Shown: in pieces, positions 35,698-45,377 of the stretch | Numbering within the stretch: position 1 is the stretch's first letter | How the letters are laid out: each line of letters opens with the position of its first letter | Assembly: GCF_013410655.1 (NCBI RefSeq) | Contig: NZ_JACCFP010000001.1 | Coordinates: 1,302,001 to 1,366,000, forward strand | Direction: 5' to 3' | From: Nocardioides thalensis | Lineage (GTDB): Bacteria > Actinomycetota > Actinomycetes > Propionibacteriales > Nocardioidaceae | DNA length: 64,000 nucleotides | The notes under the pieces: model-generated | Told to the model about the DNA's origin: nothing | Seen by the model: the letters and a program-made list of their open reading frames with translations, nothing else | The model's database searches: none | Program-made: the position numbers and the translations under genes

Positions 35698-37118
35698 CGG
35701 GCGTCCCCGAGGTCGCCGGCCTGCTCGAGCGCCTGGTCCCAGGTGAGCTCGCGGGTGCCACTGTGGTCGCCGGCGTAGTCGTCGGCAGACTCCCGGGTCG
35801 CGAACGGCAGGAGCTCGTCGCCGTCCCGGAGCCAGATCATCCGGTCGGCGAACCACCGGGTGCCGGTCAGGGCGTCGGGCACGTACGCCGCGCGAAGCTC
35901 GCCACCGTCGGCGAGCACGGCCTGCGCGTTGCGCAGCAGGCACACCGGGTCCGCGGTCGGTCGGGTGTCGTCCTCGCCCTCGACCCAGATCTCACCGGCG
36001 AGCGCCGGGTCCGTCACCTCGGTGCCGCAGACCTCGTCGGTGCCGGTGATCGCCGCCGGGTTGTCCCGGTCCGCCACCTCGGCGTCGTACGCGGCGCCGT
36101 ACACCTCCTCGACCACGCTCGGGTCGACGAAAGCCTCGAGGTCGAGCGGGTCCTCGAGGACGCCGATCGACTCGAGGAACGGCAGGTCGTGCTCGAGCGC
36201 GGCGACCTGGTCGTCGTTGATGGTCGGGTCGAACGTCGAGACACCGTTGCGGCCGTTGTAGAGGTAGACCACCTCCACCGGGAGCCCGGTCTCCTCCGCG
36301 ACGATCTCCGCCGCCTCGAGGGGGTGGTCGTGCAGGTAGTCGGTCGCCTCGACCTGCGCCTCGACGAACGCCTGGGCGATCGCCGGCTCCTCCGCGAGGA
36401 ACTCGTTGCGGACCACGGTCCCGTGCAGGGTCGGCAGGTCGAGCCGGCCGCCGTCGTAGACCAGTCGGGCGTTGTCGCGGAAGGCGAGCAGGCCGGGCCA
36501 CGCGACGAACTGGGAGACCGCGTCGACCGAGCCGCCCTGGAGCGAAGACGCGCCGACGGGCGGGTCCTGGTTCTCGACCGCGACGTCCTTCGTGGGGTGG
36601 ATCCCGGCCGCCTCGAGCGCCTGGACGAGGGTGCCGTGCCCGGCGGACCCGACGCTCGCGGAGATCGACTTGCCCTCGAGGTCGGTGAGGTACTCGATCT
36701 CGGAGTCGGCTCCGACGACGACTCCGTTGAGCGCCCCGTGCGGGTTGTAGCCGGTGACGGCGATCATCGAGTCCCCGTCGTCCCCGGTGCCGGCCCGCGA
36801 GCCGTTGATCAGCAGCGGGTAGTCGCCCATCGAGCCGATGTCGATCTTGCCTGCGAGCATCTCGGCGGTGATCGGGGCGCCGGTGTCGTAGTCCTGCCAG
36901 TCGACCTCGAGGTCCGGGTCGATCTCCTCGAGCTTGTCCTCGAAGTAGCCGAGCTCCCGCAGCAGGGTCCCGGCGGTGACGGTGTTGATGGTCTTCGACT
37001 GGTAGCCGATCGTCACCACGTCATCGGCGTCGTCGGCGCCGGCCACCGAGCAGGCGCTGAGCCCGGGGGCGACGAGGCCGAGAGCCAGTGCGGCGAGGGC
37101 GGGTCGGTTGATTCTCAT
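35694..37118 (-). CDS. ABC substrate-binding lipoprotein with NosL-like C-terminal extension
   Basis: The 474-residue protein has a lipoprotein signal (LVAPGLSAC, Cys ~23) and an NMT1/SsuA-like binding domain to ~residue 330 (VTIGYQSKTINTVTAGTL, MLAGKIDIGSMGDYPLL, GGSVDAVSQFVAWPGLL). The remaining ~130 residues are not part of that fold. They contain VCGTEV, VCLLRNAQAVLADGG, AAYVPDALTGTRWFADRMIWL and FATRESADDYAGDHSGT, which recall NosL-type copper-binding lipoproteins; the usual CGM copper motif reads CGT here. ATG 37118 has GGAG upstream; the gene follows the ferredoxin by 9 bp. Confidence 0.85.
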   Translation of the reverse strand: MRINRPALAALALGLVAPGLSACSVAGADDADDVVTIGYQSKTINTVTAGTLLRELGYFEDKLEEIDPDLEVDWQDYDTGAPITAEMLAGKIDIGSMGDYPLLINGSRAGTGDDGDSMIAVTGYNPHGALNGVVVGADSEIEYLTDLEGKSISASVGSAGHGTLVQALEAAGIHPTKDVAVENQDPPVGASSLQGGSVDAVSQFVAWPGLLAFRDNARLVYDGGRLDLPTLHGTVVRNEFLAEEPAIAQAFVEAQVEATDYLHDHPLEAAEIVAEETGLPVEVVYLYNGRNGVSTFDPTINDDQVAALEHDLPFLESIGVLEDPLDLEAFVDPSVVEEVYGAAYDAEVADRDNPAAITGTDEVCGTEVTDPALAGEIWVEGEDDTRPTADPVCLLRNAQAVLADGGELRAAYVPDALTGTRWFADRMIWLRDGDELLPFATRESADDYAGDHSGTRELTWDQALEQAGDLGDAR

Positions 37119-37127
37119 GGAGGCTCC

Positions 37128-37403
37128 TCAGCGCAGCAGGTAGGGGATGTTGACGGTGACGGCGCCGGTCGGGCACCGGTCCGCGCACGGGCCGCAGTAC
37201 CAGCACTCGTCGACGTGCATGTAGGCCTTGTTGGTCTCGGGGTCGATCGCGAGCGCGTCGAGCGGGCAGACCTGGACGCACAGGTTGCAGCCCTCGATGC
37301 ACAGGGACTGGTCGACGGACACCGGCACCTGGGCCCGGTGGTCGACGAGCGGGATCTGCTGGGTCCCGTCGGAGCACGTGGCCTTCTTGGTCGGGATGCT
37401 CAT
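37128..37403 (-). CDS. AprB-like 2[4Fe-4S] ferredoxin subunit
   Basis: A 91-residue protein with two cluster motifs: Cys35, 39, 42, 46 (CIEGCNLCVQVCP) and Cys67, 70, 73, 77 (CWYCGPCADRCP). The second half, VDECWYCGPCADRCPTGAV, is close in form to AprB of adenylylsulfate reductase (CWxCxxCxxxCPxGAI). It should pass electrons to or from the AprA-like flavoprotein of the same operon. ATG 37403 follows CTGGAGG at 5 nt; GTG 37406 just upstream overlaps the GntR stop. Confidence 0.92.
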   Translation of the reverse strand: MSIPTKKATCSDGTQQIPLVDHRAQVPVSVDQSLCIEGCNLCVQVCPLDALAIDPETNKAYMHVDECWYCGPCADRCPTGAVTVNIPYLLR

Positions 37404-38167
37404 CACGCCTCCAGGGGGTCGCGTCGGGTGGTGCCCCGCAGCGTCAGTCGATCGCCGCGGAAGCGGATGAACTCGAAGTCGACGGGTCGGCCGTCCTCGA
37501 GGTGGGTCAGCCGCTCGACCATCAGCAGGGCCGCATGGCGCGGGGTGCCGAGCACCGCGGCGCTGTGGGCGTCCGCGCTGACCGCCTCGACCGTGAGATC
37601 GGCGTGGCCGAGCCGTTGGCCGGCGACCTCCTCGAGCAGGCCGAAGATGTCGCTGCCCGCCAGGTCGCGCTCCAGGAGCGCGCTGCCGAGGTCGGGGACC
37701 AGGTAGGTGAGGTCCAGGGACAGCGGTACGCCGTCGAGGTGGCGCAGCCGCTCGACGTAGACGACGTCGTCGTCCGGGCCGAGCCGGAGGTGGTCCCGCA
37801 CGGCGGCCGGCGGCCGCGTCACGGTGAGCGTGCGCACCTCGTTGCGCACCGTGCCGAGGCCGTCGAAGACCTCGGCCAGGCCGAGCAGGCGGTCCAGCCC
37901 GTGGTGGTGCTTGCGGCTGACCACCGTGGTCCCGACGCCCGGGCAGCGGTCGACCAGGCCCTCGGCGCGCAACAGGTCGAGGGCCGCTCGAACCGTGTTG
38001 CGGGTCGTGCCGAACTCAGCGACTAGTGCGGGTTCGGCGGGGAGGGGGCCGTCGTCGTAGACGCCGGCGAGGACCTGGCGCCGCAGGACGTCGGCGACCT
38101 GTCGGGCGCGGTCGGCCCGGCGCCGCTGGTCCGCCACGAGCTCGGAGTGAGTCATGGCGGTAACCAT
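37403..38167 (-). CDS. GntR-family regulator, HutC (UTRA) subfamily
   Basis: The 254-residue regulator has an N-terminal winged helix (ADVLRRQVLAGVYDDGPLPA, then FGTTRNTVRAALDLLRAEGL) and a UTRA effector domain (VYVERLRHLDGVPLSLDLTYL, in part). It heads the ferredoxin-importer-flavoprotein operon and probably senses its substrate. ATG 38167 would be leaderless (TAGTGA six bases upstream); ATG 38155 is an alternative four codons in. The palindrome at 38162-38184 overlaps the start, fitting autorepression. Confidence 0.92.
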   Translation of the reverse strand: MVTAMTHSELVADQRRRADRARQVADVLRRQVLAGVYDDGPLPAEPALVAEFGTTRNTVRAALDLLRAEGLVDRCPGVGTTVVSRKHHHGLDRLLGLAEVFDGLGTVRNEVRTLTVTRPPAAVRDHLRLGPDDDVVYVERLRHLDGVPLSLDLTYLVPDLGSALLERDLAGSDIFGLLEEVAGQRLGHADLTVEAVSADAHSAAVLGTPRHAALLMVERLTHLEDGRPVDFEFIRFRGDRLTLRGTTRRDPLEA

Positions 38168-38184
38168 AGTAAGTCACTAGAGTT
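38162..38184. promoter_or_regulatory. Candidate GntR operator at the operon start
   Basis: AACCATAGT - 5 bp - ACTAGAGTT forms a 9-5-9 inverted repeat with 7 of 9 pairs (core TAGT/ACTA perfect). It covers the predicted leaderless start of the GntR gene. Confidence 0.45.
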
Positions 38185-38259
38185 AGCCGCCCCGCAAAAC
38201 TAATGCGCCACCGGAAAACCTGGGAAATCGCTCCTGACCTGCGCAGACGGGCGGGGCCG

Positions 38260-39768
38260 TCAGCGCTCCGCCACCTCCGGTGTCCCGGATCCTGAGACGA
38301 GACGGCTGTGCGTGCGGCCGTAGACGGCGTAGACGAGCAGGCCGATGCCCATCCAGACGAGGAACCGCACCCAGGTCTCGCCGATGAGGTTGAGCATCAG
38401 GTAGCCGCACATCAGGACCGACAGGGTCGCGACGACGCCGACGGCGGGCGTGCGGAACGCGCGGGGCAGGTCGGGCCGGGTGCGGCGCAGGACGAGCACC
38501 CCGATCGAGACGAGCGCGAAGGCGAACAGGGTGCCGATGCTGACCAGGTCGCCCAGAGTCGCGAAGTCGACGAAGCCCGAGAGCAGCGCGACGCCGATGC
38601 CGGTCACCGCCGTGACGCGGTACGGCGTGCCGTGCCGCGGGTGGACCTTGGCGAGCCACTGGGGGAGCAGCCCGTCGCGAGCCATCGCGAACGTGACCCG
38701 GGTCTGGCCGAGCATCAGGATCAGGACGACCACGGTCAGGCCGATCGTGGCGCCGATCGCGATCACGTCGGCGATCCAGGTGATGCCGACGGCGTCGAAC
38801 GCGGTCGCCAGCGGAGCCGCGTCCTCGGGGTCGATGTCGGTGTAGCTCTGCATGCCGGTGACCACGAGGCTGACCGCGATGTAGAGCACCGTCACGATCG
38901 CGAGCGAGCCGAGGATGCCGATCGGCACGTTGCGCTGCGGGTTCCTCGTCTCCTCGGCGGTGGTGGCGACCACGTCGAAGCCGATGAACGCGAAGAACAC
39001 GATCGAGGCCCCCGCGATGACCCCGGCCACGCCGTACGTCGCGGGCTCCCAGCCGAACAGCGTCGAGACCAGCGGCGTCTTCCAGAACGACCCCTCGCTG
39101 TCCGGGGTCGGGATGCTGTCCGGGATGAACGGCGTGTAGTTGGAGGCCTTGATGTAGGTGATGCCCAGCACGATCACGAGCCCGACGACGGCGAGCTTGA
39201 TCGCGACGACGACCTGGTTGACGCGGCTGGACAGCTTGATGCCGCCGGCCAGGACGCCGGCCACAAGGAGCGAGATCAGCACCGCCGGGAGGTCGACCGC
39301 ACCGTCGGCGGCCGACCCGATCGCTGCGGGCACCTCCAACGGCGTGCCGGCGAGGACGTTCTGGAGATACCCGGAGAAGCCGGTCGCCAGCGCTGCCGCG
39401 CCAACGGTGAACTCCAGCATCAGGTCCCACCCGATGATCCACGCGACGAGCTCGCCGAACGTCGCGTAGCTGAACGTGTAGGCGCTGCCCGCGACCGGCA
39501 CCGTCGAGGCGAACTCGGCGTAGCAGAGAGCCGCCAGCGCGCACGCCAGGCCCGCGATGGCGAAGGAGATCGCGATCGCCGGTCCGGCGTTCGTCGCCGC
39601 GACGCTGCCCGTGTAGACGAAGATGCCGGCGCCGATGATCACCCCCACGCCGAACACGGTGAGGTCGAGGGCACCGAGGTTGCGCTTGAGCCGGTGGTCC
39701 GGCTCGTCGGTCTCGGCGATCGACTGCTCGACCGTCTTCGTGCGGAGCAGGCTGTGGCGGGGCTTCAT
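38260..39768 (-). CDS. APC-family amino acid permease (cationic amino acid transporter-like)
   Basis: The 502-residue protein has 12-14 predicted helices and the APC N-terminus LTVFGVGVIIGAGIFVYTG, followed by CALAALCYAEFASTVPVAGS and YTFSYATFGELVAWIIGW. This matches the YfnA/CAT-type amino acid permeases of actinobacteria. Substrate not determinable. ATG 39768 is chosen because the extra upstream residues (ATG 39810) are Gly/Arg-rich and unlike the family. It is separated from the GntR gene by a 92-bp gap with no clear terminator. Confidence 0.93.
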   Translation of the reverse strand: MKPRHSLLRTKTVEQSIAETDEPDHRLKRNLGALDLTVFGVGVIIGAGIFVYTGSVAATNAGPAIAISFAIAGLACALAALCYAEFASTVPVAGSAYTFSYATFGELVAWIIGWDLMLEFTVGAAALATGFSGYLQNVLAGTPLEVPAAIGSAADGAVDLPAVLISLLVAGVLAGGIKLSSRVNQVVVAIKLAVVGLVIVLGITYIKASNYTPFIPDSIPTPDSEGSFWKTPLVSTLFGWEPATYGVAGVIAGASIVFFAFIGFDVVATTAEETRNPQRNVPIGILGSLAIVTVLYIAVSLVVTGMQSYTDIDPEDAAPLATAFDAVGITWIADVIAIGATIGLTVVVLILMLGQTRVTFAMARDGLLPQWLAKVHPRHGTPYRVTAVTGIGVALLSGFVDFATLGDLVSIGTLFAFALVSIGVLVLRRTRPDLPRAFRTPAVGVVATLSVLMCGYLMLNLIGETWVRFLVWMGIGLLVYAVYGRTHSRLVSGSGTPEVAER

Positions 39769-39959
39769 GCCGTCACCGGTACCCCGAGGTCCTCTGGTCA
39801 CGGCACCCATCTTGGGGCATGGCTCGCGACATGGCCCGAACGGACCACCCGGACGGGGCCGATCGGTCGGACCTCGCGCAGACGGGTTCCCGTGACGGCG
39901 AGGTCCACCTAACCTCGGAAGGTCCCGGCTCCCGGCCGCGGCGCGACCGGGGAGGGTGG

Positions 39960-42155
39960 ATGGAGCAAGGACACGACGCCTCCCGTAGCGACGGCCACGA
40001 TCAGCGGCTCCGGCTGATCGTCGAGGCCGCGCCCAACGCGATGATCATGGTCAATGACCGCGGCCGGATCGTCCTGGTGAACTCCGAGGCGGAGCGGTCG
40101 TTCGGCTACGCCCGCGAGGAGCTGCTCGCGCTCCACGTCGAGGACCTGGTTCCGCACCGGTTCCGCCACGCGCACCAGGCCTACCGCGACGGGTTCTTCG
40201 CGACGCCCGACCGGCGGGGGATGGGCGTGGGCCGCGAGCTCTACGGGCTGCGGCGCGACGGCTCCGAGATGCCGATCGAGATCGGGCTCAACCCGATCGA
40301 GCTCGACGGCCGCCACTTCGTGCTCGCGTCGGTCATCGACATCACCGAGCGGCTCAGGGGCCAGGCGGCCGCCGACGCCGAGCGCGAGGACCAGCTGCGC
40401 CGGTCAATCCTCGACTCGATCCCGTTCAGCATCATCGCGACCGACCCGGAGGGCACGATCGTCGCCGCCAACCCGGCGGCCGAGCAGCTCCTGGGCTACC
40501 GCCGCGACGAGCTCGTGGGCGCCGCGGTCGCCGAGATCGACGGGGAGCCGCGCAAGAGCATCGCCGGCCTCCACGCCGCCGTCGGCAGCATGGTCGGCAG
40601 CACGGAGGAGAGCGAGTGGACCTACCGCCGCAAGGACGGTGGGCGGGTGCCGGTCAGCGAGGCGATCGTGCCGCTGCCCGGCGACGGCGACGAGCACGCG
40701 GGCTTCCTCGTGGTCTCCTACGACATCACCCGCCGGATCGAGGCCCGCGCGCGGGCCGAGTTCCTCGCCGGCCACGACGCGTTGACCAACCTTCCGAACC
40801 GGTTCCTCCTCACCCGCCACCTCGACGACGTGATCGCCGCGGCCGAGCGCGGCGGTCCTGGATTCGCCCTGCTGCTCCTCGACCTCGACCACTTCAAGCG
40901 GGTCAACGACTCGCTCGGCCACCTCATCGGCGACGAGCTGCTCCTCCACGTGGCCGCCCGCCTGCAGGCGTGGGCAGGCCCGGGTGACCTGGTCTCGCGA
41001 CTGGGCGGCGACGAGTTCGTGATCGTCCTCGGGCGCACCGACCGGCGGTCCGCACTGGCCGCCAGGATCGCCTCGCTCGTCGATGCCGTGCTCGCTCCGG
41101 TCAGCGTCCAGGGCTACGAGCTCGCGGTGACCGGCAGCATCGGCGCCGCCGTCTACCCGTTGCACGGGGGCGACCCCACCACCCTCCTCAAGCACGCGGA
41201 CATCGCGATGTACCAGGCCAAGGCCTCGGGGCGCGACAACGCGCAGTGGTTCGAGACCCGGATGGTGGAGGACACCAACGACCGGATCGCGCTCTCGGCG
41301 GCGCTGCGCCAGGCGCTCGGCCGGGGCGAGGTCTCCGTCGTCTACCAGCCCCAGGTCGACCTGGAGTCCGGTGAGGTCGTCGGCTTCGAGGCGCTCGCCC
41401 GCTGGACCAGCCCGGAGCACGGGTCGGTGGCGCCCGACCTCTTCATCCCCGTCGCGGAGGACGGCGGGATGATCATCCAGCTCGGCGAGTGGGTCCTGCG
41501 GACGGCGTGCGCCGACGTCGCGGCGCTCAGCGCCGCAGTCGGTCGGCCGCTGCGGCTGGCCGTCAATGTCTCGCCGCGCCAGCTCCGCGGCAAGCAGTGG
41601 CTCGACTCGGTCACCGCGGCGCTCCGCGACTCCGGCCTCGACCCGGCCAGCCTCGAGGTCGAGATCACCGAGGGCCTCCTGATCGCCGACGTCGGCGACG
41701 CGGTCGCGATCCTCTCCGCCGTGCGCGAGCTCGGGGTCAGCGTCGTGGTCGACGACTTCGGGCAGGGCTACTCGAGCCTCGCGTACCTCACCCGGTTCCC
41801 CATCGACAAGATCAAGATCGACAGGTCGTTCGTCGAGGAGATCACCGACGACGGTGACCGGGCCGCCATCGTCGACGCGATCATCGTCATGGCTCACGCG
41901 CTGGGGATGAAGGTGCTCGCCGAGGGCGTCGAGACCGCCGAGCAGGAGAGCTACCTGACCGCTCGCGGCTGCGACGAGGTCCAGGGCTTCCGCTACGGCC
42001 GAGGCATGCCGAAGGACCAGGTGCTGACGGCGCTCCCTAGGATTGCCCCATGCCCGAGCCCATCTCACGTGACGACGTCGCCCACCTGGCCGACCTCGCC
42101 CGGATCGACCTCGACGACGCCGAGCTCGACCACCTCGCACCGCAGCTCGCGGTGA
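39960..42155 (+). CDS. PAS-PAS-GGDEF-EAL cyclic di-GMP protein
   Basis: A 731-residue soluble protein. PAS 1 (~15-125) contains [16 protein letters not shown] and PAS 2 spans ~145-260. GGDEF follows with an intact [12 protein letters not shown] (~348), then EAL with GFEALARW (~476), [13 protein letters not shown] and KIDRSFV. Both catalytic motifs look intact, so synthesis and breakdown of c-di-GMP are possible. ATG 39960 is preceded by GGAGGG; an upstream ATG (39819) would add a Pro/Arg/Asp-rich tail. The last ~35 codons run over gatC in another frame and are Ser/Thr/Pro-rich, unlike EAL endings. Confidence 0.92.
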   Translation: MEQGHDASRSDGHDQRLRLIVEAAPNAMIMVNDRGRIVLVNSEAERSFGYAREELLALHVEDLVPHRFRHAHQAYRDGFFATPDRRGMGVGRELYGLRRDGSEMPIEIGLNPIELDGRHFVLASVIDITERLRGQAAADAEREDQLRRSILDSIPFSIIATDPEGTIVAANPAAEQLLGYRRDELVGAAVAEIDGEPRKSIAGLHAAVGSMVGSTEESEWTYRRKDGGRVPVSEAIVPLPGDGDEHAGFLVVSYDITRRIEARARAEFLAGHDALTNLPNRFLLTRHLDDVIAAAERGGPGFALLLLDLDHFKRVNDSLGHLIGDELLLHVAARLQAWAGPGDLVSRLGGDEFVIVLGRTDRRSALAARIASLVDAVLAPVSVQGYELAVTGSIGAAVYPLHGGDPTTLLKHADIAMYQAKASGRDNAQWFETRMVEDTNDRIALSAALRQALGRGEVSVVYQPQVDLESGEVVGFEALARWTSPEHGSVAPDLFIPVAEDGGMIIQLGEWVLRTACADVAALSAAVGRPLRLAVNVSPRQLRGKQWLDSVTAALRDSGLDPASLEVEITEGLLIADVGDAVAILSAVRELGVSVVVDDFGQGYSSLAYLTRFPIDKIKIDRSFVEEITDDGDRAAIVDAIIVMAHALGMKVLAEGVETAEQESYLTARGCDEVQGFRYGRGMPKDQVLTALPRIAPCPSPSHVTTSPTWPTSPGSTSTTPSSTTSHRSSR
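42038..42043 (+). promoter_or_regulatory. -10 element of gatCAB (leaderless)
   Basis: TAGGAT ends 6 nt before the gatC ATG, which has no Shine-Dalgarno sequence. It lies inside the 3' end of the GGDEF-EAL gene. Confidence 0.55.
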
Positions 42156-42352
42156 TCCTCGAGTCGGTCGCCTCGATCCAGGGCGTGGCCGACGACGACG
42201 TGCCGCCGACGTCGCACCCGGTCCCGCTCACCAACGTCTTCCGCGAGGACGTCGTCGTGCCTGGGCTGACCGCCGAGCAGGCGCTCGCGGGCGCGCCCGC
42301 CAGCGACGAGCAGCGGTTCTCGGTGCCGCGGATCCTGGGGGACGAGCAGTGA
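42050..42352 (+). CDS. gatC: Asp/Glu-tRNA amidotransferase subunit C
   Basis: The 100-residue GatC wraps around GatA and stabilises the complex that converts Glu-tRNA(Gln) or Asp-tRNA(Asn) to the amidated form. It begins [23 protein letters not shown] and contains [20 protein letters not shown], the usual GatC sequence. The start overlaps the end of the GGDEF-EAL gene by 106 bp. Its stop overlaps the gatA GTG (GTGA). Confidence 0.97.
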   Translation: MPEPISRDDVAHLADLARIDLDDAELDHLAPQLAVILESVASIQGVADDDVPPTSHPVPLTNVFREDVVVPGLTAEQALAGAPASDEQRFSVPRILGDEQ

Positions 42353-43878
42353 GCCTCCTCATCAAGATGACGGCGGCCGAGCAGGCCGAGTCCCTCGCCG
42401 CTGGCGAGACCACGTCCGTGGAGCTGACCCAGGCCCACCTCGACCGCATCGCGGCGGTCGACGGCACGGCCGAGAGTGGAGTCCACGCGTTCCTCCACGT
42501 CGACGCCGAGGGCGCGCTCGAGCAGGCTGCCGCGTCCGACGCGCGCCGCGCCGCCGGCTCGCCCGCGCACGCGCTCGACGGCGTGCCGATCGCCGTCAAG
42601 GACGTGCTCGCCACCAGCGGCCTGCCCACCACCTGCGGCTCCAAGATCCTCGAGGGCTGGGTGCCGCCGTACGACGCGACGGTGGTGCGGCGGCTGAAGG
42701 AGGCGGGCCTCCCGATCCTCGGCAAGACCAACATGGACGAGTTCGCGATGGGATCCTCCACCGAGCACTCCGCCTACGGCCCGACCCGCAACCCGTGGGA
42801 CCTCGGCCGGATCCCCGGCGGCTCCGGCGGCGGGTCGGCGGCCGCGGTCGCGGCGTACGAGGCCCCCCTCGCGATCGGCACCGACACGGGCGGCTCGATC
42901 CGCCAGCCGGGCGCGGTCACCGGCACGGTCGGCGTGAAGCCGACGTACGGCGGGGTGTCGCGCTACGGACTCGTGGCGCTGGCCAACTCGCTCGACCAGG
43001 CGGGCCCGGTGACCCGCACCGTGCTCGACGCGGCGCTGCTGCACGAGCTGATCGGCGGCCACGACCCGCTCGACTCGACGTCCGTCGACCAGCCGGTCCC
43101 GGCTCTCGTCGCGGCCGCGCGGGAGGGCGCGTCGGGTGACCTGACCGGCCTCAAGGTGGGCGTGATCGCCGAGCTGTCCGGTGACGGCTGGCAGCCCGGC
43201 GTGATGACCCGCTTCCAGGAGTCGGTCGACCTGCTGGTCAAGGCCGGCGCCGAGGTCGTCGAGGTCTCGTGCCCGACCTTCGTGCACGCGCTCGCGGCGT
43301 ACTACCTCATCCTGCCGGCCGAGGCGTCGAGCAACCTCGCGAAGTTCGACGCCATGCGCTACGGCCTGCGCGTCGTGCCCGAGGGCGACCCGAGCGCCGA
43401 GGAGGTCATGAAGGCCACCCGCGACGCCGGGTTCGGCGACGAGGTCAAGCGCCGCATCATCCTCGGCACCTACGCGCTGTCGAGCGGCTACTACGACGCC
43501 TACTACGGGCAGGCGCAGAAGGTGCGCACGCTGATCTCGCGCGACTTCGCGGCGGCGTACGAGCAGGTCGACGTGCTGGTCTCGCCCACGGCGCCGACCA
43601 CGGCGTTCGAGCTGGGCGAGAAGCTCGACGACCCGCTGGCGATGTACCTCAACGACCTCGCGACCATCCCGGCCAACCTCGCTGGTGTGCCCGGCATCTC
43701 GGTGCCCGCGGGCCTCGCCGACGAGGACGGGCTGCCGGTGGGCGTCCAGGTCCTCGCGCCGGCGCTGGCCGACGACCGCTGCTACCGGGTCGGCGCGGCG
43801 CTGGAGACGATCCTGACCGACAAGTGGGGCGGGCAGCTGCTCGAGCAGGCGCCCGCGCTGGAAGGACTCTCGGCATGA
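42349..43878 (+). CDS. gatA: Asp/Glu-tRNA amidotransferase subunit A
   Basis: GatA is the amidase that releases ammonia from glutamine. The 509-residue protein has the Ser-cisSer-Lys triad: Lys84 (IAVKDVL), Ser159 ([10 protein letters not shown]) and Ser183 ([11 protein letters not shown]); the spacings of 75 and 24 residues agree with known GatA enzymes. GTG 42349 overlaps gatC, and the stop overlaps gatB (ATGA), so the three subunits are co-translated. Confidence 0.98.
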   Translation: MSLLIKMTAAEQAESLAAGETTSVELTQAHLDRIAAVDGTAESGVHAFLHVDAEGALEQAAASDARRAAGSPAHALDGVPIAVKDVLATSGLPTTCGSKILEGWVPPYDATVVRRLKEAGLPILGKTNMDEFAMGSSTEHSAYGPTRNPWDLGRIPGGSGGGSAAAVAAYEAPLAIGTDTGGSIRQPGAVTGTVGVKPTYGGVSRYGLVALANSLDQAGPVTRTVLDAALLHELIGGHDPLDSTSVDQPVPALVAAAREGASGDLTGLKVGVIAELSGDGWQPGVMTRFQESVDLLVKAGAEVVEVSCPTFVHALAAYYLILPAEASSNLAKFDAMRYGLRVVPEGDPSAEEVMKATRDAGFGDEVKRRIILGTYALSSGYYDAYYGQAQKVRTLISRDFAAAYEQVDVLVSPTAPTTAFELGEKLDDPLAMYLNDLATIPANLAGVPGISVPAGLADEDGLPVGVQVLAPALADDRCYRVGAALETILTDKWGGQLLEQAPALEGLSA

Positions 43879-45377
43879 CCACCACCTCTGACGTCCTGAT
43901 CCCGTTCGACGAGGTCGTGGAGGCCTACGACCCGGCCCTCGGGCTCGAGGTCCACGTCGAGCTCAACACCAACACGAAGATGTTCTGCGGCTGCCCGACC
44001 GAGTTCGGCGCCGAGCCGAACGCGCAGGTCTGCCCCACCTGCCTCGGCCTGCCCGGGGCGATGCCGGTGGTCAACGGCAAGGCCGTGGAGGCAGCGATCC
44101 GGATCGGCCTCGCGCTCAACTGCGACATCGCGGAGTGGTGCCGGTTCGCGCGGAAGAACTACTTCTACCCGGACATGCCGAAGAACTTCCAGACCTCGCA
44201 GTACGACGAGCCGATCTGCTTCGACGGGTGGATGGACGTCGACGTCGATGGCGAGACGTTCCGCGTCGAGATCGAGCGCGCCCACATGGAGGAGGACACC
44301 GGCAAGTCCACCCACATCGGGGGCGCCACCGGCCGGATCCACGGCGCCAGCCACTCGCTCGTCGACTACAACCGCGCCGGCATCCCACTGATCGAGATCG
44401 TCACCCGGCCCATCGTCGGCGCGGGCGAGAAGGCGCCGCTCGTCGCGAGGGCGTACGTCGCACAGCTGCGCGACCTGATCGTCGCACTCGGCGTCTCCGA
44501 CGCGCGGATGGACCAGGGCTCGATCCGCGCCGACGTGAACCTGTCGCTCGCGCCGAAGGGCTCGGGGGTGCTCGGCACCCGCACCGAGACCAAGAACGTC
44601 AACTCGCTGCGGTCGGTCGAGCGCGCGGTGCGCTACGAGATGTCGCGCCACGCCGGCGTGCTCGGAGGCGGCGGCGCCGTGCTCCAGGAGACGCGGCACT
44701 GGCACGAGGACACCGGCGTCACCACGTCGGGCCGTGAGAAGTCCGACGCCGAGGACTACCGCTACTTCCCCGAGCCCGACCTGGTCCCTGTCGCGCCCTC
44801 GCGGGAGTGGGTCGAGGAGCTCCGCGCGACGCTGCCCGAGAACCCGACGCAGAAGCGGGCCCGCCTCCAGCAAGAGTGGGGCTTCTCCGACCTGGAGATG
44901 CGCGACACCGTCGGCGCCGGGGCCCTCGCGCTCGTCGAGGAGACCGTTGCCGCGGGCGCGGCCCCGCAGGCCGCCCGCAAGTGGTGGCTGTCCGAGCTGG
45001 CGCGGCGCGCCAACGACGCCGGCGTCGAGCTGGCCGAGGTCGGTGTGACGCCGGCCCAGGTGGCCGAGGTGCAGTCGCTCGTGGACGCGAAGACGATCAA
45101 CGACAAGCTTGCCCGCCAGGTGTTCGACGGCCTCGTCGCCGGCGAGGGCACCCCGGCCGAGATCGTCGAGAAGCGCGGTCTCGCGGTGGTGTCCGACGAC
45201 GGCGCGCTCTCGACCGCCGTCGACAACGCCATCGCCGCCAACCCCGACATCGCGCAGAAGATCCGCGACGGCAAGGTGGCCGCCGCCGGGGCGCTCATCG
45301 GCGCCGTGATGAAGGAGATGCGCGGCCAGGCCGACGCCGGCCGGGTGCGGGAGCTCGTGCTCGAGAAGCTGAGCTGA
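43875..45377 (+). CDS. gatB: Asp/Glu-tRNA amidotransferase subunit B
   Basis: GatB binds the mischarged tRNA and transfers ammonia. The 500-residue protein has the family segments [46 protein letters not shown] and [18 protein letters not shown], and the C-terminal helical/YqeY-like domain. ATG 43875 overlaps gatA. The stop overlaps the NYN protein start by one base. Confidence 0.98.
   Translation: MTTTSDVLIPFDEVVEAYDPALGLEVHVELNTNTKMFCGCPTEFGAEPNAQVCPTCLGLPGAMPVVNGKAVEAAIRIGLALNCDIAEWCRFARKNYFYPDMPKNFQTSQYDEPICFDGWMDVDVDGETFRVEIERAHMEEDTGKSTHIGGATGRIHGASHSLVDYNRAGIPLIEIVTRPIVGAGEKAPLVARAYVAQLRDLIVALGVSDARMDQGSIRADVNLSLAPKGSGVLGTRTETKNVNSLRSVERAVRYEMSRHAGVLGGGGAVLQETRHWHEDTGVTTSGREKSDAEDYRYFPEPDLVPVAPSREWVEELRATLPENPTQKRARLQQEWGFSDLEMRDTVGAGALALVEETVAAGAAPQAARKWWLSELARRANDAGVELAEVGVTPAQVAEVQSLVDAKTINDKLARQVFDGLVAGEGTPAEIVEKRGLAVVSDDGALSTAVDNAIAANPDIAQKIRDGKVAAAGALIGAVMKEMRGQADAGRVRELVLEKLS

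Noticed and set aside
35763..37706. 647-codon plus-strand frame opposite the binding protein and ferredoxin
   Set aside because: Antisense artefact of GC bias; crosses several minus-strand genes joined by overlaps.
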